From NCBI GenBank assembly GCA_001566295.1, contig KQ964265.1, forward strand, positions 496,001 through 560,000: DNA of 64,000 bases, written 5' to 3'. Position numbers and translations under genes: made by a program. Source of the stretch: Microdochium bolleyi (Eukaryota; Ascomycota; Sordariomycetes; Xylariales; Microdochiaceae). The notes under the pieces are model-generated. The model was not told where the DNA came from and did not search any database. It saw only the letters and a program-made list of their open reading frames with translations. Below, one piece after another: positions 23,200-32,642 of this stretch; positions within the stretch are counted from its first letter, which is position 1, and each line of letters opens with the position of its first letter.

Positions 23200-23960
23200 T
23201 GGATGTGAGTTTTCTGCTCGAAATACTTTTATTGACGGAGTGCCTCTTTTCTACCAAATGAGCTACTCTTAAATGGATTCCCCTTACAAAACGTTTTAAG
23301 AATCGGAGGGCAAATTCAAATATTTGAATAAAACATGTCGAAATACACCTGTAAAGTAATTAGAATTATTCAAGTGAATTTAACTTCGGTGGTTCTCCGC
23401 AGTACCTGCGAAGGGGCTGACTTGATTTTTCTCTTTCCTCTAAAGCTTTCCCATAATTGATTGATCGTTGATCGAGTGTGACTCGCAGCGTTCAACTTTG
23501 ATTAACATTGGGGAGTTGGAACAATAAGAATCTGCCACTGGTCCTGCGTCAACCAGAGCTTGAATATAATCAAACTATTGACCTCCGAGGTCGATGTTTG
23601 GCATGCGCTGGTTTTTGATATCCGAGGGTCCACTGAGGATTGGGAACCGGCGTGTGTTCACTACGCTTCTGACTTTGTTGTGCCACCCGAATTCACTGTC
23701 ATAGCTCACGGGCACCGGCACAAGGAAATTTATGTGCGAATCAAAATGCACTGCTTTTGTATTAGTCCGTTTTGAGTTCTACTCTCACACGACGATGGGA
23801 TGCCGTAGGTATGCCTCAAATACTCCCAGGACCCGTGCGCCTCGACGAATAGCAAACCTGTTCGCTCTTACATTCTAAACGTTTCTGATTAACTCCTGGA
23901 ACGTTGATGTTGGTCCTTCATCTAGTGTACTGTGAGCCTGATGATAATCCTTCTACCATA
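23200..23960. other. AT-rich island
   Basis: Base composition changes sharply here: runs such as CAAATTCAAATATTTGAATAA and many TA and AA steps occur in otherwise GC-rich DNA. No transposase or reverse transcriptase frame survives. It resembles a small RIP-mutated remnant, or relaxed non-coding DNA. Confidence 0.5.
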
Positions 23961-23974
23961 CGGCACCGAACAGG

Positions 23975-25493
23975 CTACTCCCTCTTGACGAGCGGCTTAG
24001 TGGGTGAAAAGTCCCGCTGAGCAACTCCCACGGGCTCGTCTCTGCACGCTGCGCCTTCACTTTGCGGCGAATTTGGTTGGAGCATCGCGCGGTCCTTCTC
24101 CTGGAAGCTCTCCCGCTCGACAGTAGTACCCGGAGCATACAGGCTCGCACGATCACCTTCCATACCAGGTGTGATGATACTTGGTGCCCGGCTCGTCGCA
24201 CCTGTTGTCATATTGTTCGCCAATGCGCCATTGGCTTCGACAGATATCATGGACCGGGCGGTGCCATCATCGCCAGGCCGCAGCCCGGGAATATTAGGCG
24301 CCTCGGAGACATCGACGCGCTGCACGGCGCCCGTGACCTTGCCGCTGACGTCACGCAAGATAAGCGCCCGCTCGTCGTCGTCGTCCTGGCCCTGGTTCGC
24401 CGTCTCGTAGTGCGACTTCTTGAGCGCCCAGTATACGCCGGCGGAGAGGAGCGTGCCGACGAAGGGGGCGGTGTAGTAGACCCAGGTCGACGACTCGAAT
24501 GTTGCGGCGATGACGTCGGGGCCTTGTCAAATGGATTGTCAGCATGAATCACCCATTAATCGGATTAGATGGAGGGGACACATACCAAGAGTACGAGCCG
24601 GGTTAAGCGAACCACCGGTTAACCCAGTCGCGAACATCTCGGCCAGGAACAGCGCGAGCCCAATGCCCACGGGCGCGATGAAGGTCGCCTTGTGCTTCTC
24701 TCCAGCGAGCATGTAGATGGCGAACATGAGCAGCGAGGTGCAGAACATCTCGATGAAGAAACCCTGCGCGAGCGATGTGTTCTCGCCAAGCCGCGTGCGG
24801 GCGTTGATCCCCCCCGGAATGACGAGCTGGGCGATCCCTGCTGCCGCGATGGCAGCCACAAACTGCACGACAAACAGGATCGCGGACCGGTACCAGGTCA
24901 GCGCGCCGCAGAGGAAAAGCCCCAATGTGACGGCTGGGTTGAACAAGCCGCCGGAGACTCGGAAGAAGACCCATGCGTTGACAGCGAGGGAGAATCTGTG
25001 ATTGTCTGATCAGTTCTTGTCTGCAGTTACCACATGCTCAAGGTAAAGCTTACCCGAACCCGAGTGAAGAGTACAGCAGCTGGCTCGTATCCAGCCTGCC
25101 GGCGGCCTGGGTCCCGCCGTCCGAGTTCTGCGAGAGCTGCTGCTGGCCCGCCTGCGTCGCGATTCCGAACGCAAAGAAGAGGAAGAGAAACGTCCCGCAG
25201 AACTCGGCCACCGCCGCGATGATCTCGTTCTTGATGACCAGCCGCTTGCGCAGCTTGCCCACGTCGGCCGTGTCGCCGCTCCTCATCACGCCGGGCAGCT
25301 TGCTCTGCAGGTGAGCTGCCTCGCGCTTGCGCTTGCGAGCCTGGGCGAGCTGCCGCATCCGCTTTGTCGCATGGTGGCTGTGTACGTGGCCGTGGTGGTG
25401 GAGGTGGGGGAGGTGGTGTCGGCCGTGGCCGTTCTGCTCAGCGCCCCGGCCTTCCTCGAGGGCGGCCGGATCGGAGTGTAGATCGGAAGGCAT
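23975..25493 (-). CDS. Aquaporin (MIP family) with a histidine-rich N-terminal tail
   Basis: Exons 25493-25054, 24995-24586 and 24522-23975 (introns of 58 and 63 nt, GTAAGC and GTATGT donors) give 465 aa. Both pore motifs are present: FNPAVTLG with NPA at 166-168, and SLNPARTLG with NPA at 278-280 followed by Arg. The residue after NPAR is Thr, not the Asp usual in glycerol facilitators, which points to a water-type channel. Six hydrophobic segments occupy about residues 115-325. The first 110 residues are hydrophilic and include 11 His in 19 positions (23-41, containing HHLPHLHHHGHVHSHH), then KRMRQLAQARKRKR. The C-terminal 130 residues are also cytosolic, with few motifs. Fungal aquaporins often have long tails, but this His density is unusual. 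Confidence 0.93.
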
Positions 25494-26464
25494 GTTGAGT
25501 TGTGCCTTTGGGAAGTGTGTCTTGGTATAAGCGAAATCTTCGAGAGGGCACGCAGAGAACTGCCACTGTGGTAGAGGTCGTGTGAGGCCGATACCAAGAA
25601 AACGGCACGAATGCACAGATCAGAGAAGGCAAGAGGCCAGTCCACACTCATGAATTAAGTAAAATTCGAGTTCCGAACACGGATGACTTCCATTACATCA
25701 CCGGCGTGCCGACACGGGTCGACGGGTCGTGCTAGTGTGCACTCTAACGGCCCCTTCTGGCCTAGACTTGCCAAGCGGTGCGCGCGACACCTCATTCCGG
25801 CGAAGATCGCTCGCCCGGCCGACAATGGCTGAAGTACGAGGTTGAGCTAATCGGGGATCTCAGGGGAATCCGCGGGACATTGAGGGGCCCGCCCAGTCTA
25901 CGAAGGTGCCCTTTTGTCGAGTGCCGCGATGGCGGGATCAAATTTTTGAGGAGCCGTCGATGTTAGCTTGAATCGTCTCGCCCTCCAGCATCGCGGTAGT
26001 ATTTTTAGCACGCGAGCTTGCGTTGGGTGGCGCGGGAATGTGCTACGTCATTTCTGGCGGAATGTCTTATGCGTGCATCACACATTGAGCGCAGTAGCTC
26101 GTACACTCGTAAAAATATGCTTTGGTGGATCGAGAGACGGCGCCGGAGGGCTTCTCGATTGCAGTATCCTCTTTCGACGATAGCATTCGTCACGACGTCG
26201 GCACTGCGTGACTGTGCGACACGACAGCGTCACCGGATTTTGGCCGTTCAAGAGGCATCTCGTTCCAGCTAAGATTTAGCCACTCCCAGTGGCCATATGT
26301 AATCAGCCAGTTGCTCAAACTCGATTAAATGCGCATACAAAAGTCGGGATCTACCAGAAGCAGAGAGAGATATATCGCAAACACTCTCATCTATCTATGA
26401 TCATGCCCTCAGAAATCGTTATAGCATCATCTGCCACGCCTGTCCCACATCCTCTGATAAGCTT
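25494..26464. other. Intergenic region upstream of the aquaporin gene
   Basis: About 970 bp, moderately AT-rich between 26080 and 26460. It should hold the aquaporin promoter and the terminator of the NmrA-like gene. No gene is seen. Confidence 0.55.
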
Positions 26465-27204
26465 CTAGTTCGAGAGCACCGGTGCCTTGCCATCCCAATT
26501 GCTCATCTCGGCCGCTGAGACAAGCCACTTTGCGACGCTCGCTCTGGAGATCGAGGCAACGTAGGCGATGCCCTTCCCGTCATCTCCAAACACCTTGACC
26601 TCGGCAGCTGGGCCTTCGGTAAGCCTGGATGGCCTCGCCACCACGAATGGGACGTCATCCTGGGCCATCAGGACGCGGTCAGCGTCCTCGTGCGCGGCCT
26701 GGCTCAGGCGCATGCGGCCCCAGACACTGAACAGCAGTCGGAACGGGGCGGCGAGTGATGGGCCCGAGGCGCCTACACCTTGTGATGAGTTGACGACGAT
26801 TTTCGTCGTGAGGTTGACAGAGCGGATCGCGCCGAGGAGCGACTCGGTGGCCGTGGTGAGCAGGGCTCGTGGTGAGTTGGCGGTCAGACCGAGCGCTACG
26901 ATCACGGCGTCGGGATGGGTCGGTGTTGTGAGGGCAGACTTTGTGTCGTCCTGCGATTCGGGAGTGCCTGATAGAGACATGTCAGCTGACAGTTTCTATG
27001 ATATCTTGCATGACATGAGACTGAACCGAAGACACCTCGGTCAAAGTGGAACATACCTTTGACAATGGTGAGCTGCGCGTGCGGCTCGAGCCTGAAGCTG
27101 GCTGGTTCCCGCATCATGGCTGTGACAGAGTGGCCACGTGCCAGTGCTTCTTGAATGATAAGGGTGCCGTTTTGGCCGGTGCCACCGAGGACGAGAAAGT
27201 GCAT
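26465..27204 (-). CDS. NAD(P)-binding Rossmann protein, NmrA-like / atypical SDR
   Basis: Exons 27204-27057 and 26967-26465 join through an 89-nt intron (GTATGT donor, GCTGAC branch, ATCAG acceptor) into 216 aa. The start, MHFLVLGGTGQNGTLIIQEA, holds the GGxGxxG dinucleotide-binding loop of atypical SDRs. DAVIVALGLT follows, then KIVVNSSQGVG, the strand that ends near the active site. There is no YxxxK catalytic pair, as in NmrA-type proteins, which sense or use NAD(P)H rather than act as classical dehydrogenases. The length (216) is typical of the short NAD(P)H-binding (NAD_binding_10) group. A TATTTAAA box lies 142 bp upstream of the ATG. The substrate is unknown. Confidence 0.85.
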
Positions 27205-28084
27205 TGTGGAGAGTGTGGGGTTCTGTGACAGTAGAGCTTGGAGGGTGGTTGCTTGTTTCGAAGAGCTGTGCAGTAAATGATGTGATCTCGGCAGTGTCTG
27301 GTATTGTTTCGAAGTGAATATCAACTAGTTGCGAAGACCCAAGCCTTTAAATACACTGCCAGACGAACTGACGAACATCTCGGCTCGGAGATTCCATGGC
27401 GACTACGATTCGAGGAGATGCACAGAAAGCTTGGCCATGGCCAAGCCTTGCCCTCGGAGCCGACGTGCACTGCTGACAATTACCCAAGCGAGCCTCCGCT
27501 GAGACGGGCGCAACGCCAACCGCTTCTGGCCAGATCCTTAGGCCGAATTGGGTTATGTAATCGTCCATCCATCGCATACCCATGGACACGACAGGGTCTC
27601 CGATTGGCGGGCTGGTCCCCTTCGCGATGTATCCAGCTAGCGTTGCGCATTCTCTGGGGCATCTTACATCAGCCGTGCGGCTTTCCCAAGATCCGAGACG
27701 AGGGTGCAACAGCTTCCAACTGTAGACTCACAGGGGACTGAAGAGCTCGGAAATAGGGTTTTGCACATGCAATGCTCGTTGAATCCCTGTCTAGATGTCC
27801 CTGCTTCTCGTTACTTGTACAATAGCCTACCGTTGCGGTGATGGCCTGCGAAGAGAGAGAACCTCGGGCCAAGTCGACGAATGTCCGACAACGCAAGAAG
27901 GTCAAGGTCGGACCTACTTAAGAGACGTGGCCTACCCTCTCGCATCTTCACCAGCCTAGCATCTTCTCTGCATCAACGAACCAATCCGACAGACCACAAC
28001 ACCACCAATAGCCAGAAAATAAACTCCCCTCATCTCCTGCCTTCCTGAACTCCTCACCTCATAGTCCTCAAACTTTTTGCTACC
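27205..28084. other. Divergent intergenic region, no gene seen
   Basis: About 880 bp between the NmrA-like gene and the flavin monooxygenase on the opposite strand. The last 130 bp before 28085 are rich in C and A, as in a 5' leader. Frames inside are short. Confidence 0.55.
27346..27353 (-). promoter_or_regulatory. TATA-like box of the NmrA-like gene
   Basis: On the minus strand the bases read TATTTAAA, 142 bp before the ATG at 27204. Confidence 0.45.
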
Positions 28085-29341
28085 ATGGGATCCACTTCCA
28101 AACTCCTCGGTGACATTACCATCATCGGGGCCGGTCTGGCAGGTCTGACCTTGGCTCTTGCCCTACACCAGGAAGGCATTCCCGTCACGGTCTACGAGTC
28201 CCGCCCGGCGCCGCTCAACATCGGAGGGGCCGTCATGCTCTCACCCAATGCTCTCAAGATCTTCGACGCATACGGCCTGTACGATGTCATCAAGACCAAA
28301 GGCTACAACTTTGAGCATCTCGAGTATCGTACCGTCGACGGCAAGCTGGTCGACACGTACGACTTTGGCAGCCACGAGAAGTATGGATACCCGGGACTGC
28401 GGATATACCGCTACATCCTCATCGATACGCTCGTCGAAGCGCTGCAGACCCGGGGGATCCCCGTCGTGTACGGCAAGAAGTTCTCGCATGTTGTCAGCGA
28501 CTCCGCTGACGAGGGCGTGACGTTCGCCTTCACCGACGGCACCGAGCAGCGCACCTCCCTCCTGGTCGGTGCCGACGGCATCCACTCGACCGTGCGCAAG
28601 TACCTGTATCCAGACCTGGAGAGGACTTTCATCGGCATGGCGGGCATCACGGCTGCCGTCCCACTGAGCACCCTCGAGCTGCCCGAGAGCTACCACCTCC
28701 CAGTGACAGTCATGTCGCCCAAGGGCGCTTTCGTCATCGCGCCGCAGGACGTCGACGGCTCAGAGGTCCTCATCGGCAAGCAGATGCGCATGCCCGCATC
28801 TCTGACCGCGAGTCCCAGCTGGGAGCGCGAGTTTGTCGCCGACAAGGCGGCCGGGGTCGAGTTCCTGCAGTCCGACAACGAGCACTTCCCGCCTTTCGTG
28901 CAGCGTGCCGTCGACCAGATCACGAGCACCGACAAGGTCAACAAGTGGCCCTTCTTCGTGGTTCCCCCGCTGGACCGCTGGACCTCGGAGACGCGCCGGG
29001 TGCTGATCCTCGGCGATGCCGCGCACGCGATCCCGCCGAGCGCGGGGCAGGGCATCAACCAGGCGTTCGAGGACGTCTACATCCTCGCACTGCTGCTGGG
29101 AAAGAAGGAGCAGATCGGGAGTGACAGGCTGCAGGACGCGCTGGAGTTCTGGCACACGTATCGCCAGGAGAGGATCAACAGGATAATGGTGCTGAACAAC
29201 GAGATCGACCAGAGGAGGATGCCAGCGGACGATGGTGTTGGCAAGGCGAACGAGGGACGGGGCCAGGGCTATGATCTGGAGTGGCTGTACAAGCCGGATT
29301 TTAAGCAGGTTGTGGAAGAGTGGGTGCAGAAGCAGGCTTGA
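28085..29341 (+). CDS. FAD-dependent monooxygenase (PHBH / salicylate-hydroxylase type)
   Basis: A single exon encoding 418 aa. The FAD-binding GxGxxG appears as TIIGAGLAGLTLALAL, the second nucleotide-contact motif as VGADGIHSTVRKYL, and the ribityl-binding motif as VLILGDAAHAIPPSAGQG. These three sites, in the right order and spacing, define class A flavoprotein hydroxylases, which use NAD(P)H and O2 to hydroxylate aromatic or other activated rings. The substrate is unknown. There is no transmembrane tail, unlike the two other monooxygenases in this window. The ATG has a good context (CTACCATGG). Neighbours (NmrA-like, thioredoxin) do not form an obvious pathway. Confidence 0.93.
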   Translation: MGSTSKLLGDITIIGAGLAGLTLALALHQEGIPVTVYESRPAPLNIGGAVMLSPNALKIFDAYGLYDVIKTKGYNFEHLEYRTVDGKLVDTYDFGSHEKYGYPGLRIYRYILIDTLVEALQTRGIPVVYGKKFSHVVSDSADEGVTFAFTDGTEQRTSLLVGADGIHSTVRKYLYPDLERTFIGMAGITAAVPLSTLELPESYHLPVTVMSPKGAFVIAPQDVDGSEVLIGKQMRMPASLTASPSWEREFVADKAAGVEFLQSDNEHFPPFVQRAVDQITSTDKVNKWPFFVVPPLDRWTSETRRVLILGDAAHAIPPSAGQGINQAFEDVYILALLLGKKEQIGSDRLQDALEFWHTYRQERINRIMVLNNEIDQRRMPADDGVGKANEGRGQGYDLEWLYKPDFKQVVEEWVQKQA

Positions 29342-29491
29342 AGTTGGTTGTAGAGACGTAGAAATATACACCTATGGCCTTGCGATTTCGCTGCTGGCCT
29401 TTCACCATATCCATTGAAGTGAAACCGTTGGATTGCTACACAATAGATTGTCGTCCCAACCACGGTCTGCCACGAAGATACCCGCAAGTAC

Positions 29492-30039
29492 TCAAGTCGA
29501 CTTCGCCTTGGCGCTCAGAGCGGCTACGACAGCCTTCAGCGCCATCGGGTCCGCGCCGCGGATCTTCTCGACATGCCCGCTGCTATCCGCCACGACGGAC
29601 TGGCCCCTCTTCACATCCGCCGCATCGACAGCCTGGGGCTTGCCGTTGGCGAAGAAGACAAAGGTGGGCATGGCGCTCACGCCATATCGCCCCGCGACAT
29701 CGTTGACGTGGTCGACGTTGACCTTTGCAAAGGCCAGCTTGCCCTTGAGCGTGTGCTCGTCGGCGAGCTTGGAGAAGACGGGCGCGATGGCGCGGCAGGG
29801 CGGGCACCAGTCGGCGTAGAAGTCGACGACGACGTACGTGTTGCTGGCCAGCACCGTGTCGAGCTCCTTGGCGGCGGTGATCTTGAAGACCTCGCCGGAC
29901 GTCTCGGGGATTGGGGAGCGGTCCGCGAGAAGGGCCTGGTGGGGAGATTTTAGTGACGAGCCTATGAGAGTGTATGGGAATGGCTTACTGGTGCGAACAG
30001 GACGATGGCAATGACTGCCAGGAGGATGTAGTATATCAT
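29492..30039 (-). CDS. Membrane-anchored thioredoxin with a CPPC active site
   Basis: Exons 30039-29989 and 29935-29492 join through a 53-nt intron (GTAAGC donor, CACCAG acceptor) into 164 aa. Exon 1 encodes only MIYYILLAVIAIVLFAP, a hydrophobic segment that should act as a signal anchor or signal peptide. The thioredoxin fold follows: VVVDFYADWCPPC with Cys61 and Cys64, FAKVNVDHVNDVAGRYGV, and the cis-Pro motif SAMPTFVFF. The usual WCGPC is replaced by WCPPC. The protein therefore probably works in the ER, secretory pathway or another membrane compartment, reducing or oxidising disulfides. Neighbouring genes give no clue about its partner. Confidence 0.9.
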
Positions 30040-30516
30040 CTTTGCGGGCCTAGGTGTCTTGGTTGTGAGATGGGGCAAAGAGCAAGCATGAAATCGCTGC
30101 ACGTTGGCGGATGGTGGAGATGGAGATGCCACAGCGCACAGACCACTGCCCCGCACGTTCGTGTCACTTGGCACCGGTCGTCATCACGAGTTGCTCATAC
30201 GTCGAGCCAAGAAGCTTTACATATTCTATCGAGGTCGACTGACCGCCAGATAGGGTTAGGGAAGATGGCTTTGTGTCGGCACAGTAGAGGGTGGCAGAGC
30301 TCAACGTGCAATTTTCAAGTACTTGGCAGCTGAGTATGGCCAGCAACCAAGTAATCAAAAGACATTGCGGCTGAGCACCGCCGAACGCGAAATACGAAAT
30401 GACCAATCATCGCGACCCGTGGGCACAACCTCATTGTTCATAAGCAATGAATGCCCGGGACGGGCTGGAAAGATCACAAGAGTATCACCACCAAGTACCT
30501 CACCGCGCCCGGAATA
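30040..30516. other. Divergent intergenic region
   Basis: About 480 bp between the thioredoxin gene and the next plus-strand gene. It should hold both promoters. No small gene is seen. Confidence 0.5.
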
Positions 30517-31263
30517 ATGTCAACCTCACCCAAGAGCCAAGATGGTCGTGAGTGCGGCCCATCGATTACCACGACCACCAGGTTCGCAATGGTGGGACTG
30601 AGTCGATCATCTCGTGTTCGCCTCCTCGACTTCCCCGAGACCATCAACAGGAGCCTCGAGCCGGTGCTTCACAAGTCATGGCCCCCCGGCATCAAGTCGG
30701 AGCAGTGGACTAAGGGCGCGTTCGAGTATACCCTTAGGGAGAAGCCCTGGGGCCTGTTCGGCAGCACGGCCGGTGCCTGCTCGCACTACCTGCTCCGCGA
30801 CATCCTGCAGCACCTCTACGACAACGGCTGGGTGCTCGCGACGCCCATTACGTCCATAGCGGCCCCGGAGCCATGCGACAGCCTCCTCTTCAGGCATGCC
30901 GAAAAGTCTCCGCCACCGGCGACTTTTATGGCGGTGCAGATCCATGGCGCGTCCAAGCTGGACCTGCACGGGGCTTGTGCCGACACGATCGCCGAGTTCC
31001 GACAGATGTTGCAGCGTCTGGGCCTGTTCGAGTCTGACGCGCCGTTTCATGATTCGCACTCGTTCAAGGTGGTGCACAAGGTCTGGTGGAACATCGAGGA
31101 GAATGTTATGCGCATGCGCAGATTGATTCTGGGGACGGCGGAGCTCATGGAGACGCTCGGTTGGTCGACGTATGGGACGATTCGGCAGAGAGCTAGCTCC
31201 AAAGATGTCAGAGTCACAGATTCGTGGTATTTCATCAGGGCGGTGGGGGAGAGGGCAATGTAG
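30517..31263 (+). CDS. Fungal protein of unknown function with a duplicated unit
   Basis: A single exon of 248 aa. Residues about 35-125 read SLEPVLHKSWPPGIKSEQ, then GAFEYTLREKPWG, then LQHLYDNGWVLAT and DSLLFRHAEKSPPPATFMA. Residues about 150-245 appear to repeat the plan in decayed form (HDSHSFKVVHKVWW, then LMETLGWSTYGTI). From memory this is a family of fungal proteins in which a W-P-P-G, K-x-x-P-W and GW motif recurs. No catalytic residues or membrane segments are visible. The function is unknown. The ATG at 30517 is used because upstream in-frame starts are not ATG. Confidence 0.7.
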   Translation: MSTSPKSQDGRECGPSITTTTRFAMVGLSRSSRVRLLDFPETINRSLEPVLHKSWPPGIKSEQWTKGAFEYTLREKPWGLFGSTAGACSHYLLRDILQHLYDNGWVLATPITSIAAPEPCDSLLFRHAEKSPPPATFMAVQIHGASKLDLHGACADTIAEFRQMLQRLGLFESDAPFHDSHSFKVVHKVWWNIEENVMRMRRLILGTAELMETLGWSTYGTIRQRASSKDVRVTDSWYFIRAVGERAM

Positions 31264-32459
31264 AGCCATGATTTCATGTCGACGAAAGCCTGAGACGTTG
31301 CTATCTTTACGGGCTATTGTCTGTGTTGCCTACAAACAGTGAGATCAGAATGTCGAAGTCAAGATCCTTGACTGGTGGGACGCTGGAAAGCATGATCCGT
31401 CTGATTTCGGGTGGTGTCACAATGACGCAAGCCTGCTGCCTGTAGAGTCCAAGGTTTAGCAGAGTACAATTCTTTTCCTCCTTGGATGCTTCTTAATCGG
31501 CAACCAGTGCCATCGGGCCTTTGCGACGGTGTTGAACTCCTGGTGGGGCTCGTGATGAGCCTTGGGAGATAAGTGCCGGCTTTAGTCCATGTGTCAGCGG
31601 ACTTAAGGGGTTTGGGTTTGGACACGATCGATGGAGGACTCGACGCAGACCTTGGGTTGAAAAGTGTCTCCATGGGTGCTACGTGGCAGCGCGGAGTTGC
31701 GCCACAGAATGCCCGCACATTCTTTGCGTTATCTGGCATGTCCCCAGTCGTGGGAAGAGACATCCAGAGATCGGGCCAGTGTCGACGGGAGAGGCATGCG
31801 GGTGAGATGAGCACTGCGCGCCTGAGCATTCAGCTTACTCCCATGGCGTGCTCTGGGCAGCCATCCGGGGACCAAATGATTGGCAAAGGCTCTGGAGCAT
31901 CTGAAGGTTAAAGTATGCCCACCTTTTAAAGGAATGTGCAGTTTGCTGCAAATTTGAGATGCGGGCTGACTGCGGTGTTGATGCTCGGCCGATTCGGCCG
32001 AACGGGGCCGCGGACGAAGGTGCGCACAACACGGACGAAACTCCGCCGTGACTCTTCGGCGGAGCAGCCGCAGCCACGGCTGCCTGGCCCGGGCGCAATC
32101 CAGGGTGTGAATCACAAATGTGGCCGAGAGCACTAAGTCCGGATACTTCCAGCAGGACCCATGGCGCCGCCCAGGCCCTGCCCCCGCAGCCTATCACCGC
32201 CCAGATGGCTCATGCTCGCTCATGCTCGCTCACATAAGCCCGTGTCTCTGGGCCTGCCAGGCCAGGTCCGATCGGGGTGAGGCTCTGGAGCCAGCACTCG
32301 GGGCATGCAGCCACCAGCCTGCTTACCAAAACCCGCCGAGACACGCTCACTGTGGGCTGCCACACGTCCGATAAGGCCGGCAGCTGTGTCCGTAAGCACC
32401 TCTTGGCAGGGACATGGCGCAATGTGCTCTCGAGATGGGACTTTCCCTCCCGTCTGCGG
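31264..32459. other. Intergenic region upstream of the DHA2 transporter gene
   Basis: About 1.2 kb with no supported gene. A 157-codon minus-strand frame at 31359-31829 looks random. The region holds the double TCGGCCGA palindrome at 31985-32001, described separately, and short direct repeats of GCTCATGCTC near 32210. Confidence 0.55.
31985..32001. promoter_or_regulatory. Double TCGGCCGA palindrome, candidate Zn2Cys6 regulator site
   Basis: Two perfect 8-bp palindromes TCGGCCGA lie at 31985-31992 and 31994-32001, one base apart, about 640 bp before the MFS gene start. CGG/CCG triplets in inverted arrangement are the usual half-sites of Zn2Cys6 proteins. The same 8-mer occurs twice in the promoter shared by the monooxygenase and regulator near 55 kb. 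Confidence 0.45.
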
Positions 32460-32466
32460 TATATAT
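32460..32466 (+). promoter_or_regulatory. TATA box of the DHA2 transporter gene
   Basis: TATATAT lies 177 bp before the ATG at 32643 and is followed by a C/A-rich leader. Confidence 0.5.
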
Positions 32467-32642
32467 CAATGGCAGATCTTCATGGTTTCAATACTTGTTC
32501 TCAATCCATATCGCACTTACAACCAGTTCATCAGGCAACTCAACACCTCCTGGATTCCACAGCTCAGCCACACCACATCTAAACCTCGCCGTTCATCAAC
32601 TCCAACCAACCGCACCACAGGAACAAACTAGCACGCACCACA

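Larger units (their letters stand above)
18424..23974. other. 5.5-kb region without a supported gene
   Basis: The region lies between the pho89 start and the 3' end of the aquaporin gene. The left 4.5 kb is GC-rich and has several frames of 100-240 codons with compositions unlike proteins (Pro/Arg/Ser from GC bias) and no domain or convincing chain of introns. One short plus-strand frame at 20433, MMEILRPELLNITLIIARG, has coding-like codons and ends at a GTACGT donor, but no second exon can be assigned. A direct repeat GGTTTGGTTGGGTTTGGTTGG lies near 21762. Possible explanations are a long promoter, a non-coding transcript or a decayed gene. Confidence 0.5.

Noticed and set aside
31359..31829. 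157-codon minus-strand frame upstream of the MFS gene
   Set aside because: No conserved motif and random-looking codon use.
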